Below are positions 1-8,518 of a DNA stretch of 64,000 nucleotides, in pieces. The stretch is taken from the NCBI RefSeq assembly GCF_027912835.1, contig NZ_CP115768.1:434001-498000 (forward strand), written 5' to 3'. Below the pieces are notes generated by a model. It was not told where the DNA came from and did no database searches. It worked only from the letters and a program-made list of their open reading frames with translations. The translations under genes and the position numbers were made by a program. Position 1 is the stretch's first letter; every line of letters begins with the position of its first letter. Origin of the DNA: Paracoccus sediminicola (lineage in GTDB: Bacteria; Pseudomonadota; Alphaproteobacteria; Rhodobacterales; Rhodobacteraceae).

Positions 1-33
1 TGGCAAGACAGCGCGGCAAGACGGAGCAAAACG

Positions 34-630
34 ATGCTGAACACTTATTTCGCCGGAATGGGTACAGGGCTGTCGCTGATCGTGGCCATCGGTGCGCAGA
101 ACGCCTTTGTGCTGCGCCAGGGTCTGCTGCGCAGCCATGTCTTCGCGGTCTGCCTGTTCTGCGCGGTTTCGGATGCGATCCTTGTCACGCTCGGCGTCTA
201 TGGTGCGGCCCGGCTGACCCGGCTGGCGCCGTGGTTCAACGAGGTGATGCGCTGGGGCGGGGCGGCATTCCTGTTGGTCTATGGCGCGCGGGCGCTGCTT
301 TCGGCCTGGCGCGGCGGCGACGCGCTGCGGGCGGCCGGCGCGGCGCAGCGCTTCTGGCCCACCATGGCGACCGTCGCCGCGATCACCTGGGCCAATCCGC
401 ATGTCTATCTGGACACGGTGGTTCTGCTCGGTGCGATCTCGGCGGATTTCACCGACAAGCAGAGCTTTGCCGCGGGCGCGATCACCGGCTCGATCCTGTT
501 CTTTTTCGCGCTTGGCTATGGTGCAAGATTGCTCGGGCCTATCTTCGCGAGGCCGCGTGCCTGGCAAGTCCTTGATCTGGCAATCGCCTCGGTGATGTGG
601 TCTATCGCCTTAAGGCTGATATGGGGATGA
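34..630 (+). CDS. LysE/ArgO-family amino acid exporter
   Basis: 198-residue inner-membrane protein that probably exports basic amino acids such as lysine or arginine. The N-terminus carries the family pattern GTGLSLIVAIGAQNAFVLRQGLLR at about residues 10-33, of which the AQNAFVLRQG core is diagnostic, and the WANPHVYLDTVVLLG segment lies near residues 119-133. About six hydrophobic helices and the length of roughly 200 residues fit the family. The ATG is preceded by a GGAG-like stretch. An EamA exporter starts 3 bases after its stop, so the two are probably co-transcribed. An ArgP/LysR regulator often lies next to this gene, but the window starts too close to see one. The choice between lysine and arginine as substrate cannot be made from sequence. 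Confidence 0.88.
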   Translation: MLNTYFAGMGTGLSLIVAIGAQNAFVLRQGLLRSHVFAVCLFCAVSDAILVTLGVYGAARLTRLAPWFNEVMRWGGAAFLLVYGARALLSAWRGGDALRAAGAAQRFWPTMATVAAITWANPHVYLDTVVLLGAISADFTDKQSFAAGAITGSILFFFALGYGARLLGPIFARPRAWQVLDLAIASVMWSIALRLIWG

Positions 631-633
631 TGC

Positions 634-1530
634 GTGGACGACGAACAGCGGAGCGACCTGATCGGGGTCGGCTGGATGGTGCTGACCGGGGTCCTGTTCG
701 TCGGGGTCAATGTCCTCGTCAAATATTTCGGTCAGGGACTGCCTCCGGCGCAGTCGGCATTTCTCCGCTTTCTCTTCGGACTGATCCTGCTGTCGCCGCT
801 GCTGCCACGCATCCTGCGGACCAGCATCCCGCGACCGCTCTACAAGCTCTTTGTGCTGCGCGGCGCGCTGCACACGATCGGCGTGGTGCTGTGGTTCTTC
901 GCCATGACGCGGATCCCGATTGCGGAGGTCACAGCGATCGGCTTTCTCAACCCCATCGTCGCCACGCTTGGCGCGGCGCTTTTGCTGGGCGAGAGGATCT
1001 CGTGGCGGCGCGGGCTGGCCATTGCCGCCGCGCTGGTCGGCGCGCTCGTGGTGCTGCGCCCGGGAATGCGGGCGCTTGAACTCGGCCATCTTGCCCAGGT
1101 TTCTGCCGCCGTGGCGCTGGGATCATCCTATCTGGTGGCGCGGCGGCTGGCGCAGGGCGTCTCGGCCGAGCTGGTGGTCGTCATGATGTCGGTGACGGTT
1201 GCCGTCATGCTCGCGCCGGTGGCCATTGCCGTCTGGGTCCCGCCGAGCCTGGCGCAGATCGGCGGGCTGGCACTCGTCGCCGTCTTTGCGACTGCGGGTC
1301 ATTACACGATGACCCGGGCCTTTGCCGTGGCGCCGATGGCGGTGACGCAGCCGGTTACCTTTCTGCAGCTGATCTGGGCAAGCGTCGTCGGCGTGGTGCT
1401 GTTCGCCGAGCCTCTGGACCCGATGGTGATCCTTGGTGGCGCCATGATGATTGCGGCGATCAGCTATATCACCTGGCGCGAGGCGCGGCTGCGGAGCAGA
1501 ACGCATCATCTGCCCGACGGTCACCACTGA
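634..1530 (+). CDS. DMT superfamily (EamA) transporter
   Basis: 298-residue drug/metabolite transporter of the EamA type, expected to export small metabolites across the inner membrane. It shows about ten hydrophobic segments in two repeated halves. Typical motifs are the GARGALHTIG-like stretch (here VLRGALHTIGVVLWFFAMTR, near residues 73-92), followed by IPIAEVTAIGFLNPIVAT, and a second-half equivalent around MAVTQPVTFLQLIWASVVG. The start is a GTG three bases after the stop of the LysE-type gene, so translation is probably coupled. It ends 4 bases before the convergent choV stop. The substrate is unknown. Confidence 0.87.
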   Translation: MDDEQRSDLIGVGWMVLTGVLFVGVNVLVKYFGQGLPPAQSAFLRFLFGLILLSPLLPRILRTSIPRPLYKLFVLRGALHTIGVVLWFFAMTRIPIAEVTAIGFLNPIVATLGAALLLGERISWRRGLAIAAALVGALVVLRPGMRALELGHLAQVSAAVALGSSYLVARRLAQGVSAELVVVMMSVTVAVMLAPVAIAVWVPPSLAQIGGLALVAVFATAGHYTMTRAFAVAPMAVTQPVTFLQLIWASVVGVVLFAEPLDPMVILGGAMMIAAISYITWREARLRSRTHHLPDGHH

Positions 1531-1534
1531 TCCC

Positions 1535-2533
1535 TCAGGACCCGGAAAGCCGTCTCAGCACATCCGCGCGTTGGACCACCCCGCCCCCAGAGACCGGCCG
1601 CGCCGCGCTGTCCGCAAGCGCCGCGAGCACCTGCTTCAACGGCAGGTCGGCGGGCAGGGCGCTGCCCTCTGCCGTGCCGTCCGTCGCCAGGTCGCCGGCG
1701 GTCAGCACATCCAGCGGGTTCATATGCGCGACGAAATCCGCGACATAATCACTGGCCGGGCTGGCGATGATCTCTCGCGCGGTGCCGGTCTGCACGATCC
1801 GCCCGCCCTCCATCAGCGCGATGCGGTTGCCGAGCTTGAACGCCTCGTCGAGGTCGTGGCTGACAAAGAGAATGCTACGGCCAGTCTGGCGCTGCAGCGC
1901 CAGCAGCTCATCCTGAAGCCGCGTGCGGATCAGCGGGTCGAGCGCGCTGAAGGGCTCGTCCATGAGCAGGATCGGTGCCTCGGTGGCAAAGGCGCGGGCC
2001 AGCCCGACGCGCTGCTGCATGCCGCCGGACAGCTCTCCGACCGGGCGGTCGGCCCAGCCGTCCAGCCCCACATTGACAAGCTGAGCCGAAACACGGCGCT
2101 CGCGCTCGGCCCGCGCGGTGCCGGCCAGCTCCATTCCCAGCCCGACATTATGCGCCACGCTGCGCCAGGGCAGCAGGCCGAATTGCTGGAACACCATCGA
2201 GACATGGTTCAGCCGCAGCTTGCGCAATGTGTTGCGCGAGGCCTGCGGGACGGACACCATCGCATCGCCCATCCGCACCCGGACATCGCCGCGCGCCACC
2301 GGGTTCAGCCCGTTCACCGCGCGCAGCAGGGTGGACTTTCCCGACCCGGACAGCCCCATCAGCACGACGATCTCGCCCTCATCGACCGAGAGCGTCGCGT
2401 CATGCACGCCAAGCACATGGCCGGTTTCCGCCTCGATCTCGGCGCGGTCTCTTGCGTCATCGGCCAGTTCCAGCGCGCGTGCGGGTCGGTCGCCGAAGAT
2501 TACCGAGCAATTTTCGAATTCTATGGCGTTCAC
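1535..2533 (-). CDS. choV: choline/glycine betaine ABC transporter, ATP-binding protein
   Basis: 332-residue ATPase that drives choline or betaine import with the neighbouring permease and binding protein. Walker A is GLSGSGKST at residues 60-68, the signature is LSGGMQQRVGLARAF, and Walker B is ILLMDEPFSALD. The reading frame stays open well upstream, but I start at the GTG at 2533 because a GGAGG lies 6 bases before it and because it overlaps the choW stop as GTGA (2530-2533), a translational coupling signature. The protein lacks a strong CBS pair; its tail (about 60 residues) is short and CBS-like at most. It is the last gene of choX-choW-choV. Confidence 0.9.
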   Translation of the reverse strand: MNAIEFENCSVIFGDRPARALELADDARDRAEIEAETGHVLGVHDATLSVDEGEIVVLMGLSGSGKSTLLRAVNGLNPVARGDVRVRMGDAMVSVPQASRNTLRKLRLNHVSMVFQQFGLLPWRSVAHNVGLGMELAGTARAERERRVSAQLVNVGLDGWADRPVGELSGGMQQRVGLARAFATEAPILLMDEPFSALDPLIRTRLQDELLALQRQTGRSILFVSHDLDEAFKLGNRIALMEGGRIVQTGTAREIIASPASDYVADFVAHMNPLDVLTAGDLATDGTAEGSALPADLPLKQVLAALADSAARPVSGGGVVQRADVLRRLSGS

Positions 2534-3378
2534 GATTTCCTCCGGAAGCGCAGCAGCCGGTCCAGCATGATCGCCACCACCACGATTACCAGTCCCGATT
2601 CGAAGCCGAGCGCGGTGTTCACGCTGTTCAGCGCCCGGACCACCGGCACGCCAAGCCCCGAGGCGCCGACGAGCGCCGCGATCACCACCATCGACAGGGA
2701 CAGCATGATGGTCTGGTTCAGCCCGGTCATGATCTGGGGCAGGGCGCTGGGCATCTCGACCTTCCAGAGAAGCTGGCGCGGCGTGGCGCCAAAGGCGACC
2801 GCAGCCTCGCGCAGCGCCGCCGGGGTCGAAGAGATGCCAAGCTGGGTCAAGCGGATCGGGGCGGGCAGCACGAAAATCACCGTCGCGATCAGGCCGGGCA
2901 CCATGCCGATTCCGAAAAACACGATGGCCGGGATCAGATAGACGAAGGTGGGCAGGGTCTGCATCAGATCCAGCAATGGCCTGACCCAGGCGTAAAGCCG
3001 GGGCCGGTGGGCCAGCGCGATGCCAGCGGGCACGCCGAGCCCCATGCAGACCACGCAGGCGGCCAGGACCAGTGTCAGGGATTGCATGGTTTCTTCCCAA
3101 TAGCCCTGATTGAGAATGAACAGGAACCCCGCCCCGATCCCGACCGAGATCAGCACCCGGCGTTGCAGCGCATAGGCCAGAGCCATGAACACCGCGATCA
3201 CGGCAAAAGGATGCGGCGCCGTCAGCACGAACAGGATCGCGTCGATCATTGCCTGCATTGCCGTGGCGAGCGCGTTGAAGAACGCGCCCGCATGGGTGGT
3301 CAGCCAGTCGAAGACCCATTCGGCGCCGTCGCCGATGGGAATCTTGCGCCCGGTGACAAGCTCGGTCAGCCGTTCCAA
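2530..3378 (-). CDS. choW: choline/glycine betaine ABC transporter, permease
   Basis: 282-residue membrane component of the choline uptake system. Six to eight hydrophobic helices are visible, with the binding-protein-dependent permease (EAA) loop around SSTPAALREAAVAFGATPRQLLWKVEMPSALP, whose EAAxxxGA core contacts the ATPase. The segment PTFVYLIPAIVFFGIGMVPGLIATV is typical of the ProW/ChoW/OpuAB group. The gene lies 7 bases after choX and overlaps choV by 4 bases. Confidence 0.92.
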   Translation of the reverse strand: MERLTELVTGRKIPIGDGAEWVFDWLTTHAGAFFNALATAMQAMIDAILFVLTAPHPFAVIAVFMALAYALQRRVLISVGIGAGFLFILNQGYWEETMQSLTLVLAACVVCMGLGVPAGIALAHRPRLYAWVRPLLDLMQTLPTFVYLIPAIVFFGIGMVPGLIATVIFVLPAPIRLTQLGISSTPAALREAAVAFGATPRQLLWKVEMPSALPQIMTGLNQTIMLSLSMVVIAALVGASGLGVPVVRALNSVNTALGFESGLVIVVVAIMLDRLLRFRRKS

Positions 3379-3385
3379 GTCCGGA

Positions 3386-4330
3386 TCAGCCTTCCAGAGC
3401 CGCCGTCAGCACCTCGACGGCATCGCGCCCATCCTGTGCGGTCACGCCGTCCAGCCAGATAGTTGCCGCATCGGGATTGGCCTTCAGCCATTCCATCGCC
3501 GCATCGCGCGGCTGCGCACCATCGTTGAGGATCGCTCCCATGATCTCGTTCTCCATCCCGAGGGTGAATTCGAGATTGTTGAGGAACTGACCGAGATTCG
3601 CGCATTCCTCGACGAATCCCGCGCGGGTGGTGGTCCGCACCTCGGCGCCACCCAGATTCGGCCCGAAAATATCGTCGCCGCCCTCGAGATAGGTCAGCTC
3701 GTATTCGCTGTTCATCGGATGCGGCTCCCAGCCGAGGAACACGACCGGGTTGCCCGCCTTCGTCTCGCGTGAGACCTGTGCCAGCATACCCTGTTCCGAG
3801 GATTCCACGATTTCGAAGGTGCCGAGCCCGAATTCGTCCTCGGCCACCATCTCGATCAGCAGTCGGTTGCCGTCATTGCCTGGCTCGATCCCGTAGATTT
3901 TACCGTCGAGCGCGTTCTGATGCTCTGCGATGCTGGCGAAATCGGTGATCCCCAGCTCGGCCCCGGCGGCGTTGGTGGCGAGGGTGTATTTCGCGCCGGT
4001 GAGGTTGGTCCGCACGATGTCCACCGTCTCTGATTCGCGGTAGGGGGCGATATCCGCCTCCATCGTCGGCATCCACAGCCCGAGGAACACGTCCACATCG
4101 TCGGTGGAAAGCGCGGTGAAGGTCACCGGCAGGGACAAGACCTTGGTTTCGGTTTCATAGCCGAGCGCGTCGAGAATCGTCGTGGCGACCGCGGTGGTGG
4201 CGGTGATGTCGGTCCAGCCCACATCGGAAAAAGAGACCTGCTGACAGGAATCGGGTTCCTGCGCGGCAGCCGGAAGGGCGAGCGGCAGGGCGAAGGCGGC
4301 GCTGAGGGTCAGGGCGGCGAAACGGGTCAT
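3386..4330 (-). CDS. choX: choline ABC transporter, periplasmic substrate-binding protein
   Basis: 314-residue secreted binding protein of the OpuAC type. A signal peptide ends near residue 23 (LPAAAQ). The mature part begins with a cysteine-containing EPDSCQQVSFSDVGWTDITATTAV stretch, and the DVFLGLWMPTMEADIAPYRES and VFLGWEPHPMNSEYELTYLEGG segments are characteristic of choline/betaine binders; the Trp and Tyr residues probably form the aromatic cage for the quaternary amine. A GGAG lies 6 bases before the ATG. It is the first gene of choXWV and faces betI across an 81-base region that carries the palindromic operator at 4352-4371, so BetI repression relieved by choline is likely. Confidence 0.92.
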   Translation of the reverse strand: MTRFAALTLSAAFALPLALPAAAQEPDSCQQVSFSDVGWTDITATTAVATTILDALGYETETKVLSLPVTFTALSTDDVDVFLGLWMPTMEADIAPYRESETVDIVRTNLTGAKYTLATNAAGAELGITDFASIAEHQNALDGKIYGIEPGNDGNRLLIEMVAEDEFGLGTFEIVESSEQGMLAQVSRETKAGNPVVFLGWEPHPMNSEYELTYLEGGDDIFGPNLGGAEVRTTTRAGFVEECANLGQFLNNLEFTLGMENEIMGAILNDGAQPRDAAMEWLKANPDAATIWLDGVTAQDGRDAVEVLTAALEG

Positions 4331-4351
4331 GTTATCTCCTCGAAAATTTTA

Positions 4352-4371
4352 TTGATTGACCAGTCAATCAA
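4352..4371. promoter_or_regulatory. putative BetI operator between choX and betI
   Basis: A perfect inverted repeat with 9-base arms TTGATTGAC and GTCAATCAA separated by CA. It resembles the known BetI box (TTGATTGA followed by TCAATCAA) and is the only such palindrome in the choX-betI gap. It lies 22-41 bases upstream of choX, and a possible -35 element TTGACC for betI (4356-4361) falls inside it, so one bound BetI dimer could shut both promoters. Confidence 0.8.
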
Positions 4372-4411
4372 GCCGGGTTAGGAAGGTGCAAACCGACCGC
4401 GAGGTGCGCGG

Positions 4412-4990
4412 ATGCGTAGGCGTGCCCGGCAGACTACCCGAAAGACCGAATTAATCAACGCCGCAATCGAAACGATTGCGCGATCCGGCACGCTTGATGT
4501 GACCGTCGCGGATATCGCCCGCGAGGCGGGCATGTCCCCGGCGCTCGCCCATCACTATTTTGGGTCGAAAGACCAGATGTTCCTGTCGGCCATGCGCGAG
4601 GTTCTGCGCCGCTATGCACAGGCGGTGCGCGAGGCGAGGAAGAAGGCGGAGGGCCCGCGCGCGCGGCTGCTGGCGCTTTTGGATGCGAGCCTCGGGCCCG
4701 AGCATTTCGACAGCGCCACCGTTGCCGCATGGCTGAATTTCTATGTTCTCGCGCAACAGGGCGGCCCGGCGGCCCGGCTGCTGAGGGTCTATCACCGGCG
4801 GCTCCGCTCGAATCTGCTGGCGGATCTGCGACCGCTGATCGGCGCGCAGGCGCAAGCGGAAGCAGAGACGTTGGGCGCGCTGATCGACGGCGTTTATCTC
4901 AGGCAGGCGCTGTCCGATCTGGCGCCGCGCGATCTTCTGGAACTGCCGCGTCGCCATCTTCTTTCAGTGCTGGACGCCGCTGAAATCTGA
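4412..4990 (+). CDS. betI: transcriptional repressor BetI (TetR family)
   Basis: 192-residue TetR-type regulator that probably represses choXWV and itself in the absence of choline. The N-terminal helix-turn-helix is clear (TVADIAREAGMSPALAHHYFGSKDQMF, about residues 31-56), and the C-terminal part contains the BetI-like AAWLNFYVLAQQGGPAARLLRVYHRRLRSNL stretch, where aromatic residues line the ligand pocket. It is transcribed away from choX and flanks the palindrome at 4352-4371. No betA or betB gene is in the window, so the oxidation genes for choline, if present, are elsewhere. Confidence 0.9.
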   Translation: MRRRARQTTRKTELINAAIETIARSGTLDVTVADIAREAGMSPALAHHYFGSKDQMFLSAMREVLRRYAQAVREARKKAEGPRARLLALLDASLGPEHFDSATVAAWLNFYVLAQQGGPAARLLRVYHRRLRSNLLADLRPLIGAQAQAEAETLGALIDGVYLRQALSDLAPRDLLELPRRHLLSVLDAAEI

Positions 4991-5016
4991 AGCGGCCTGC
5001 GACGCTTGCGCATGAA

Positions 5017-5046
5017 AAAGCCGGGGCTGGGAAGCGCCCCGGCTTT
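5017..5046. terminator. bidirectional terminator between betI and the BMP-type binding protein gene
   Basis: 11-bp perfect stem (AAAGCCGGGGC at 5017-5027, GCCCCGGCTTT at 5036-5046) with an 8-base loop. It lies between two convergent genes. Reading the minus strand, the stem runs into five T residues; reading the plus strand, into TTTGCTTG. It can serve both. Confidence 0.8.
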
Positions 5047-5062
5047 GCTTGTCTGGTCCGGA

Positions 5063-6142
5063 TTACTGCGGAATTTCCGCGTCGATGCCTTCGACGTAGA
5101 AATTCATCTGCGACAGCTCTTCGTCACTCGCGGTCTCACCCTCGGCCAGCCATTCGCTGCCATCGGCCTTGTTCAGCGGCCCGGTGAACGGATGGTATTC
5201 GCCCGAGGCGATACTGTCCTTCATGGCCAGAGCCGCCTCGCGGACCTCGTCCGGAACGGCCTCGGTGATCTCGCCGATCTCGACCTCGCCGCCGGCAATC
5301 CCCGCCCAGGTGCCTTTCGATTCCCAGGTGCCGTCCATCACCTGGCCGACCCGCTCGATATAATAGGGCGCCCAGTTGTCGATGATCGAAGACACCCGCG
5401 GCGAGGGCTTGAAGGCGGACATATCGCTGGCCTGGCCAAAGCCGATGGCCCCCGCCTCTTGCGCCTTGGCAAGCGGAGCGGTCGAATCGGTATGTTGAAG
5501 GATCACGTCCACGCCCTCGGCCAGAAGCGCCGCGGCGGCGTCGGCCTCTTTGGCGGGATCGAACCAGCTATAGGCCCAGACCACCTTCATTTCGACATCG
5601 GGGTTCACCTTGCGGGCGTGGATGAAGCTGGAGTTGATGCCCTGAATCACCTCGGGGATCGGGAATGACCCGATATAGCCGATGGTGTTCGATTCGGTCA
5701 TCATCCCGGCAATGGTCCCCATCACCGCCCGGCCTTCATAGAAGCGCGCGTCATAGGTGGCGACGTTCTCGGCGCGCTTATAGCCGGTGGCGTGCTCGAA
5801 CTTGATGTCGGGGAACTTCTCGGCGACGGCGATGGTCGCATCCATGAAGCCGAAGCTGGTGGTGAAGATGATGTCATTTCCGGCGAGGGCAAGCTGTGTG
5901 ATGGCGCGCTCGGCATCGGCACCTTCCGGGACGCTTTCGATATAGGTGGTCTCGATCCGGTCGCCATATTCCTCTTCCAGAGCAAGGCGGCCTTGATCGT
6001 GCTGATAGGTCCAGCCGCCATCGCCGACCGGGCCGACATAGATAAAGCCGACCTTCAGCGGCTCGTCATCCTGGGCAAATGCCGGTGCGGCGGCAAGCGC
6101 GGTGAGCGCGACGGTGGTGGCAAGAAAGGTTCTGCGCAGCAT
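5063..6142 (-). CDS. BMP-family ABC transporter substrate-binding protein
   Basis: 359-residue periplasmic protein of the basic membrane protein (PnrA/Med) family, which binds nucleosides, purines or related ligands. The start is set at 6142: it gives a signal peptide (LRRTFLATTVALTALAAAPAFAQ, cleaved near residue 23), while the upstream in-frame extension overlaps the permease gene in another frame. The RRTFL pattern could mark Tat export. Family segments are KVGFIYVGPVGDGGWTYQHD, IFTTSFGFMDA, FEHATGYK and VDVILQHTDSTAP. It is the last gene of a five-gene importer operon, 38 bases after the permease, and is followed by a terminator. Confidence 0.9.
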   Translation of the reverse strand: MLRRTFLATTVALTALAAAPAFAQDDEPLKVGFIYVGPVGDGGWTYQHDQGRLALEEEYGDRIETTYIESVPEGADAERAITQLALAGNDIIFTTSFGFMDATIAVAEKFPDIKFEHATGYKRAENVATYDARFYEGRAVMGTIAGMMTESNTIGYIGSFPIPEVIQGINSSFIHARKVNPDVEMKVVWAYSWFDPAKEADAAAALLAEGVDVILQHTDSTAPLAKAQEAGAIGFGQASDMSAFKPSPRVSSIIDNWAPYYIERVGQVMDGTWESKGTWAGIAGGEVEIGEITEAVPDEVREAALAMKDSIASGEYHPFTGPLNKADGSEWLAEGETASDEELSQMNFYVEGIDAEIPQ

Positions 6143-6180
6143 GTGAAGTCTCCTGTTGGTTTGGCAGTCTTGGTTATGGT

Positions 6181-7053
6181 TCAGCTTGTTGCATGGAATA
6201 TCTTTCCAAGCGAGCCCGGCGCGGCGCTGCCCTTGCGCCGGGCTGAAATCACGACGAGCGCGACGATGGTGGCGATGTAGGGCGCCATGGCCAGAAGCTG
6301 CACCGGCACGTCGATCCCCGCCGCCTGCATGCGCAGCTGCGAGACAGTGACGCCGCCGAACAGCCAGGCCCCGGCCAGGACGCCGAAGGCCCGCCAGCCC
6401 GAGAACACCACCAGCGCCAGCGCGATCCAGCCCGCGCCCGCCGTCATGCCCTCGGTCCATTGCAGCACCGTGGCGATGGAAATATAGGCCCCGCCGATCC
6501 CGGCCATAGCCCCGCCAAAGCTGATCGCCGCCAGCCGCACCAGCCGCACCTTGTGGCCGAGCGCATGGGCTGCATGATGGTTCTCGCCCACACCGCGCAG
6601 GATCAGCCCCGCGCGCGAGCGGTTCAGGAACCACCAGATCAGCGGTACGGCAACGATCCCCGCCCAGGCAATCCAGTGCAGCCCGAACGGGCCCATTGCC
6701 ATCGAGGGCGCCTTGACCCCTTCGTATGGCTTGCCGAACAGCGCCGTCAGCCCCAGCCCGAACAGGGTCAGCGCCAGCCCGGTGGCGACATGGTTGGTCA
6801 GAAGGAACTGGGTCAGCACGCCGAAGATCAGCGACAGCGCCGCCCCGCCAAGTGCTGCCACGGCAAAGCCCAGCAAGGGGTTGCCGGTGGCATCCGCAGC
6901 GGCGAAACCGGCAAGCGCGCCGGCGATCATCATACCCTCGACACCGAGATTCAGCACGCCCGAGCGCTCGACGATCAGCTCGCCAAGTGCCGCGAACAGA
7001 AGCGGCGTCGCGGCAGAGAGGATCATCACGACAAGTACGGTAAGGTCGATCAT
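6181..7053 (-). CDS. ABC transporter permease (nucleoside/BMP-type, second permease)
   Basis: 290-residue inner-membrane permease of the BPD_transp_2 (LivM/RbsC-like) class. The stretch ELIVERSGVLNLGVEGMMIAGALAGF near residues 26-51 is the hallmark of the NupQ/YufQ type of permease found beside BMP binding proteins, and GVGENHHAAHALGHKVRLVRLAAISFGGAMAGIGGAY is the cytoplasmic coupling loop region. It overlaps the upstream small membrane protein gene by 4 bases (7050-7053). Confidence 0.9.
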   Translation of the reverse strand: MIDLTVLVVMILSAATPLLFAALGELIVERSGVLNLGVEGMMIAGALAGFAAADATGNPLLGFAVAALGGAALSLIFGVLTQFLLTNHVATGLALTLFGLGLTALFGKPYEGVKAPSMAMGPFGLHWIAWAGIVAVPLIWWFLNRSRAGLILRGVGENHHAAHALGHKVRLVRLAAISFGGAMAGIGGAYISIATVLQWTEGMTAGAGWIALALVVFSGWRAFGVLAGAWLFGGVTVSQLRMQAAGIDVPVQLLAMAPYIATIVALVVISARRKGSAAPGSLGKIFHATS

Positions 7054-7445
7054 GCCGCACCCCCGGCGTAGTCAAGCGATCCGTAGAGCATTATCAACGT
7101 CATCAGCACCACCCCGCAGATAAACCCGATGGTCAGGATCGGATGACGCGGCGTGCTCGGCGGCGGCGGTGGCGGTGGCTCGGGCCTGTCCTCCCGCGGG
7201 CTGAATCGCCGCCATATCGCGCGGAGGCCGCGGAACGGCCAGACGATGACCAATTCCTGGAACAGGAACTGGATCGCCGAGCCGACCAGAATGAAGCCCA
7301 GCATTATTAGGGCCCCACCCCAGGAAAGCGTGACGACGAACATGACAAGGAAACCAGGCAAAACCCCGATGAACATACCCTGGAGAACCGCGCCGATGAA
7401 GCTCAGCGGCGAGGGCGGTCCGGCGGGCGGTGTCGGCTCGGTCAT
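7050..7445 (-). CDS. unidentified small proline-rich membrane protein in the ABC operon
   Basis: 131 residues. I do not recognise the family. Two to three hydrophobic segments lie at about residues 15-40, 44-66 and 101-122. Between them is a charged and proline-rich loop (about 71-100) with seven consecutive prolines at 90-96. The gene starts with ATG in an ATGA overlap with the stop of the first permease (7442-7445) and overlaps the start of the second permease by 4 bases, so it is embedded as a translationally coupled member of the importer operon. A similar frame elsewhere would be easy to miss, but the overlaps at both ends and the clean hydrophobic pattern support it as real. It may be an accessory or assembly factor; that is inference. 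Confidence 0.75.
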   Translation of the reverse strand: MTEPTPPAGPPSPLSFIGAVLQGMFIGVLPGFLVMFVVTLSWGGALIMLGFILVGSAIQFLFQELVIVWPFRGLRAIWRRFSPREDRPEPPPPPPPSTPRHPILTIGFICGVVLMTLIMLYGSLDYAGGAA

Positions 7446-8518
7446 GCAGTGATCCTCCGACGGATGCGATAGCGGGTCAGCAGGTCGAAGCCCAGCAGGT
7501 AGAACAGCAGCATTCCCTGGAAGACCTGCACCGTCGCGAAGGGCAGCTGCATCACCATCTGCGCGATGTCGCCGCCGATATAGGTCAGCGCCATCAATAG
7601 CCCGGCCAGCACGATGCCCACCGGGTGCAGCCGGCCCAGAAACGCCACGATGATCGCGGTGAACCCATAGCCCGATCCGAACCCGTCGGTGATCTGGCCC
7701 GCCGGTCCGGCCGCCTCGAACAGCCCGGCCATTCCGGCGAACGCGCCCGACAAGCCAAGGCAGAACGCCACAAGCGCGCCGGGACGGACCCCGCCGAACC
7801 GGGCCGCGCGCGGTGCCTCTCCGGCGGCGCGAATCTGGAGGCCGCGAAGATGGCGCGACATCAGCACCCAGACCGCCAGCACGGCCAGCATCGCAGTGAT
7901 GACGCCCCAGTGGATGCCGGTGCCGGGAATGAGTTCGGGGTTGGAGGCGGCGGGATACTGCGCGAGATTGCGCGATCCGGGCATGCCGAAACCTTCCGGG
8001 TTGCGCATCGGGCCGAAGGCCATCCATGCGGCTGTTTTCTCGGCGACATAGACTAGCATCAGCGAGACGAGGATCTCGGAAGCGCCGAACCAGTTGCGCA
8101 ACAGAGCCGGGATCATTCCCCAGGCCCAGCCTCCGGCGGCGCCTGCAAGGATCATGACGGGGAAGATCCACCACCCGTCTGACGGATAGGTCGCCAGCGC
8201 TACCGCGGCGCCGGTGATGCCGCCGATGATGTATTGCCCCTCGGCGCCGATATTCCAGATCCCGGCGCGGAACCCGACGGCGAGCCCGGCCGCGATCAGG
8301 ATCAGCGGTCCGGCCTTGACCAGAAGTTGCGGGCGCGAATAGCTGGCCGAAGCGCCGAAAAGCGGGTCCCAGAAGATGGTCCTGATCGCGCCGAACGGGT
8401 CATAGCCCATGAAGCCGAACAGGATCCCGCCGGTGATCATTGTCGCCAGAACGGCCAGCACCGGGGTGGCGAATTGCCAGGCCAGCGGCGGGTTGCTGCG
8501 CGGTTCAAGCTGCCACAT
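7442..8518 (-). CDS. ABC transporter permease (nucleoside/BMP-type, first permease)
   Basis: 358-residue inner-membrane permease of the YufP/NupP type. The pattern GLAVGFRAGIWNIGAEGQYIIGGITGA near residues 77-103 is the first-permease version of the ERSGVLNLGVEG motif in its partner. The region IRAAGEAPRAARFGGVRPGALVAFCLGLSGAFAGMAG is the ATPase-contacting loop. It overlaps the ATPase gene by 14 bases and the small membrane protein gene by 4. Confidence 0.9.
   Translation of the reverse strand: MWQLEPRSNPPLAWQFATPVLAVLATMITGGILFGFMGYDPFGAIRTIFWDPLFGASASYSRPQLLVKAGPLILIAAGLAVGFRAGIWNIGAEGQYIIGGITGAAVALATYPSDGWWIFPVMILAGAAGGWAWGMIPALLRNWFGASEILVSLMLVYVAEKTAAWMAFGPMRNPEGFGMPGSRNLAQYPAASNPELIPGTGIHWGVITAMLAVLAVWVLMSRHLRGLQIRAAGEAPRAARFGGVRPGALVAFCLGLSGAFAGMAGLFEAAGPAGQITDGFGSGYGFTAIIVAFLGRLHPVGIVLAGLLMALTYIGGDIAQMVMQLPFATVQVFQGMLLFYLLGFDLLTRYRIRRRITA

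Noticed and set aside
1451..3772. Long plus-strand open frames opposite choV, choW and choX
   Set aside because: They are antisense to genes with clear family motifs, are rich in Arg, His and Pro, and look like GC-skew shadows.
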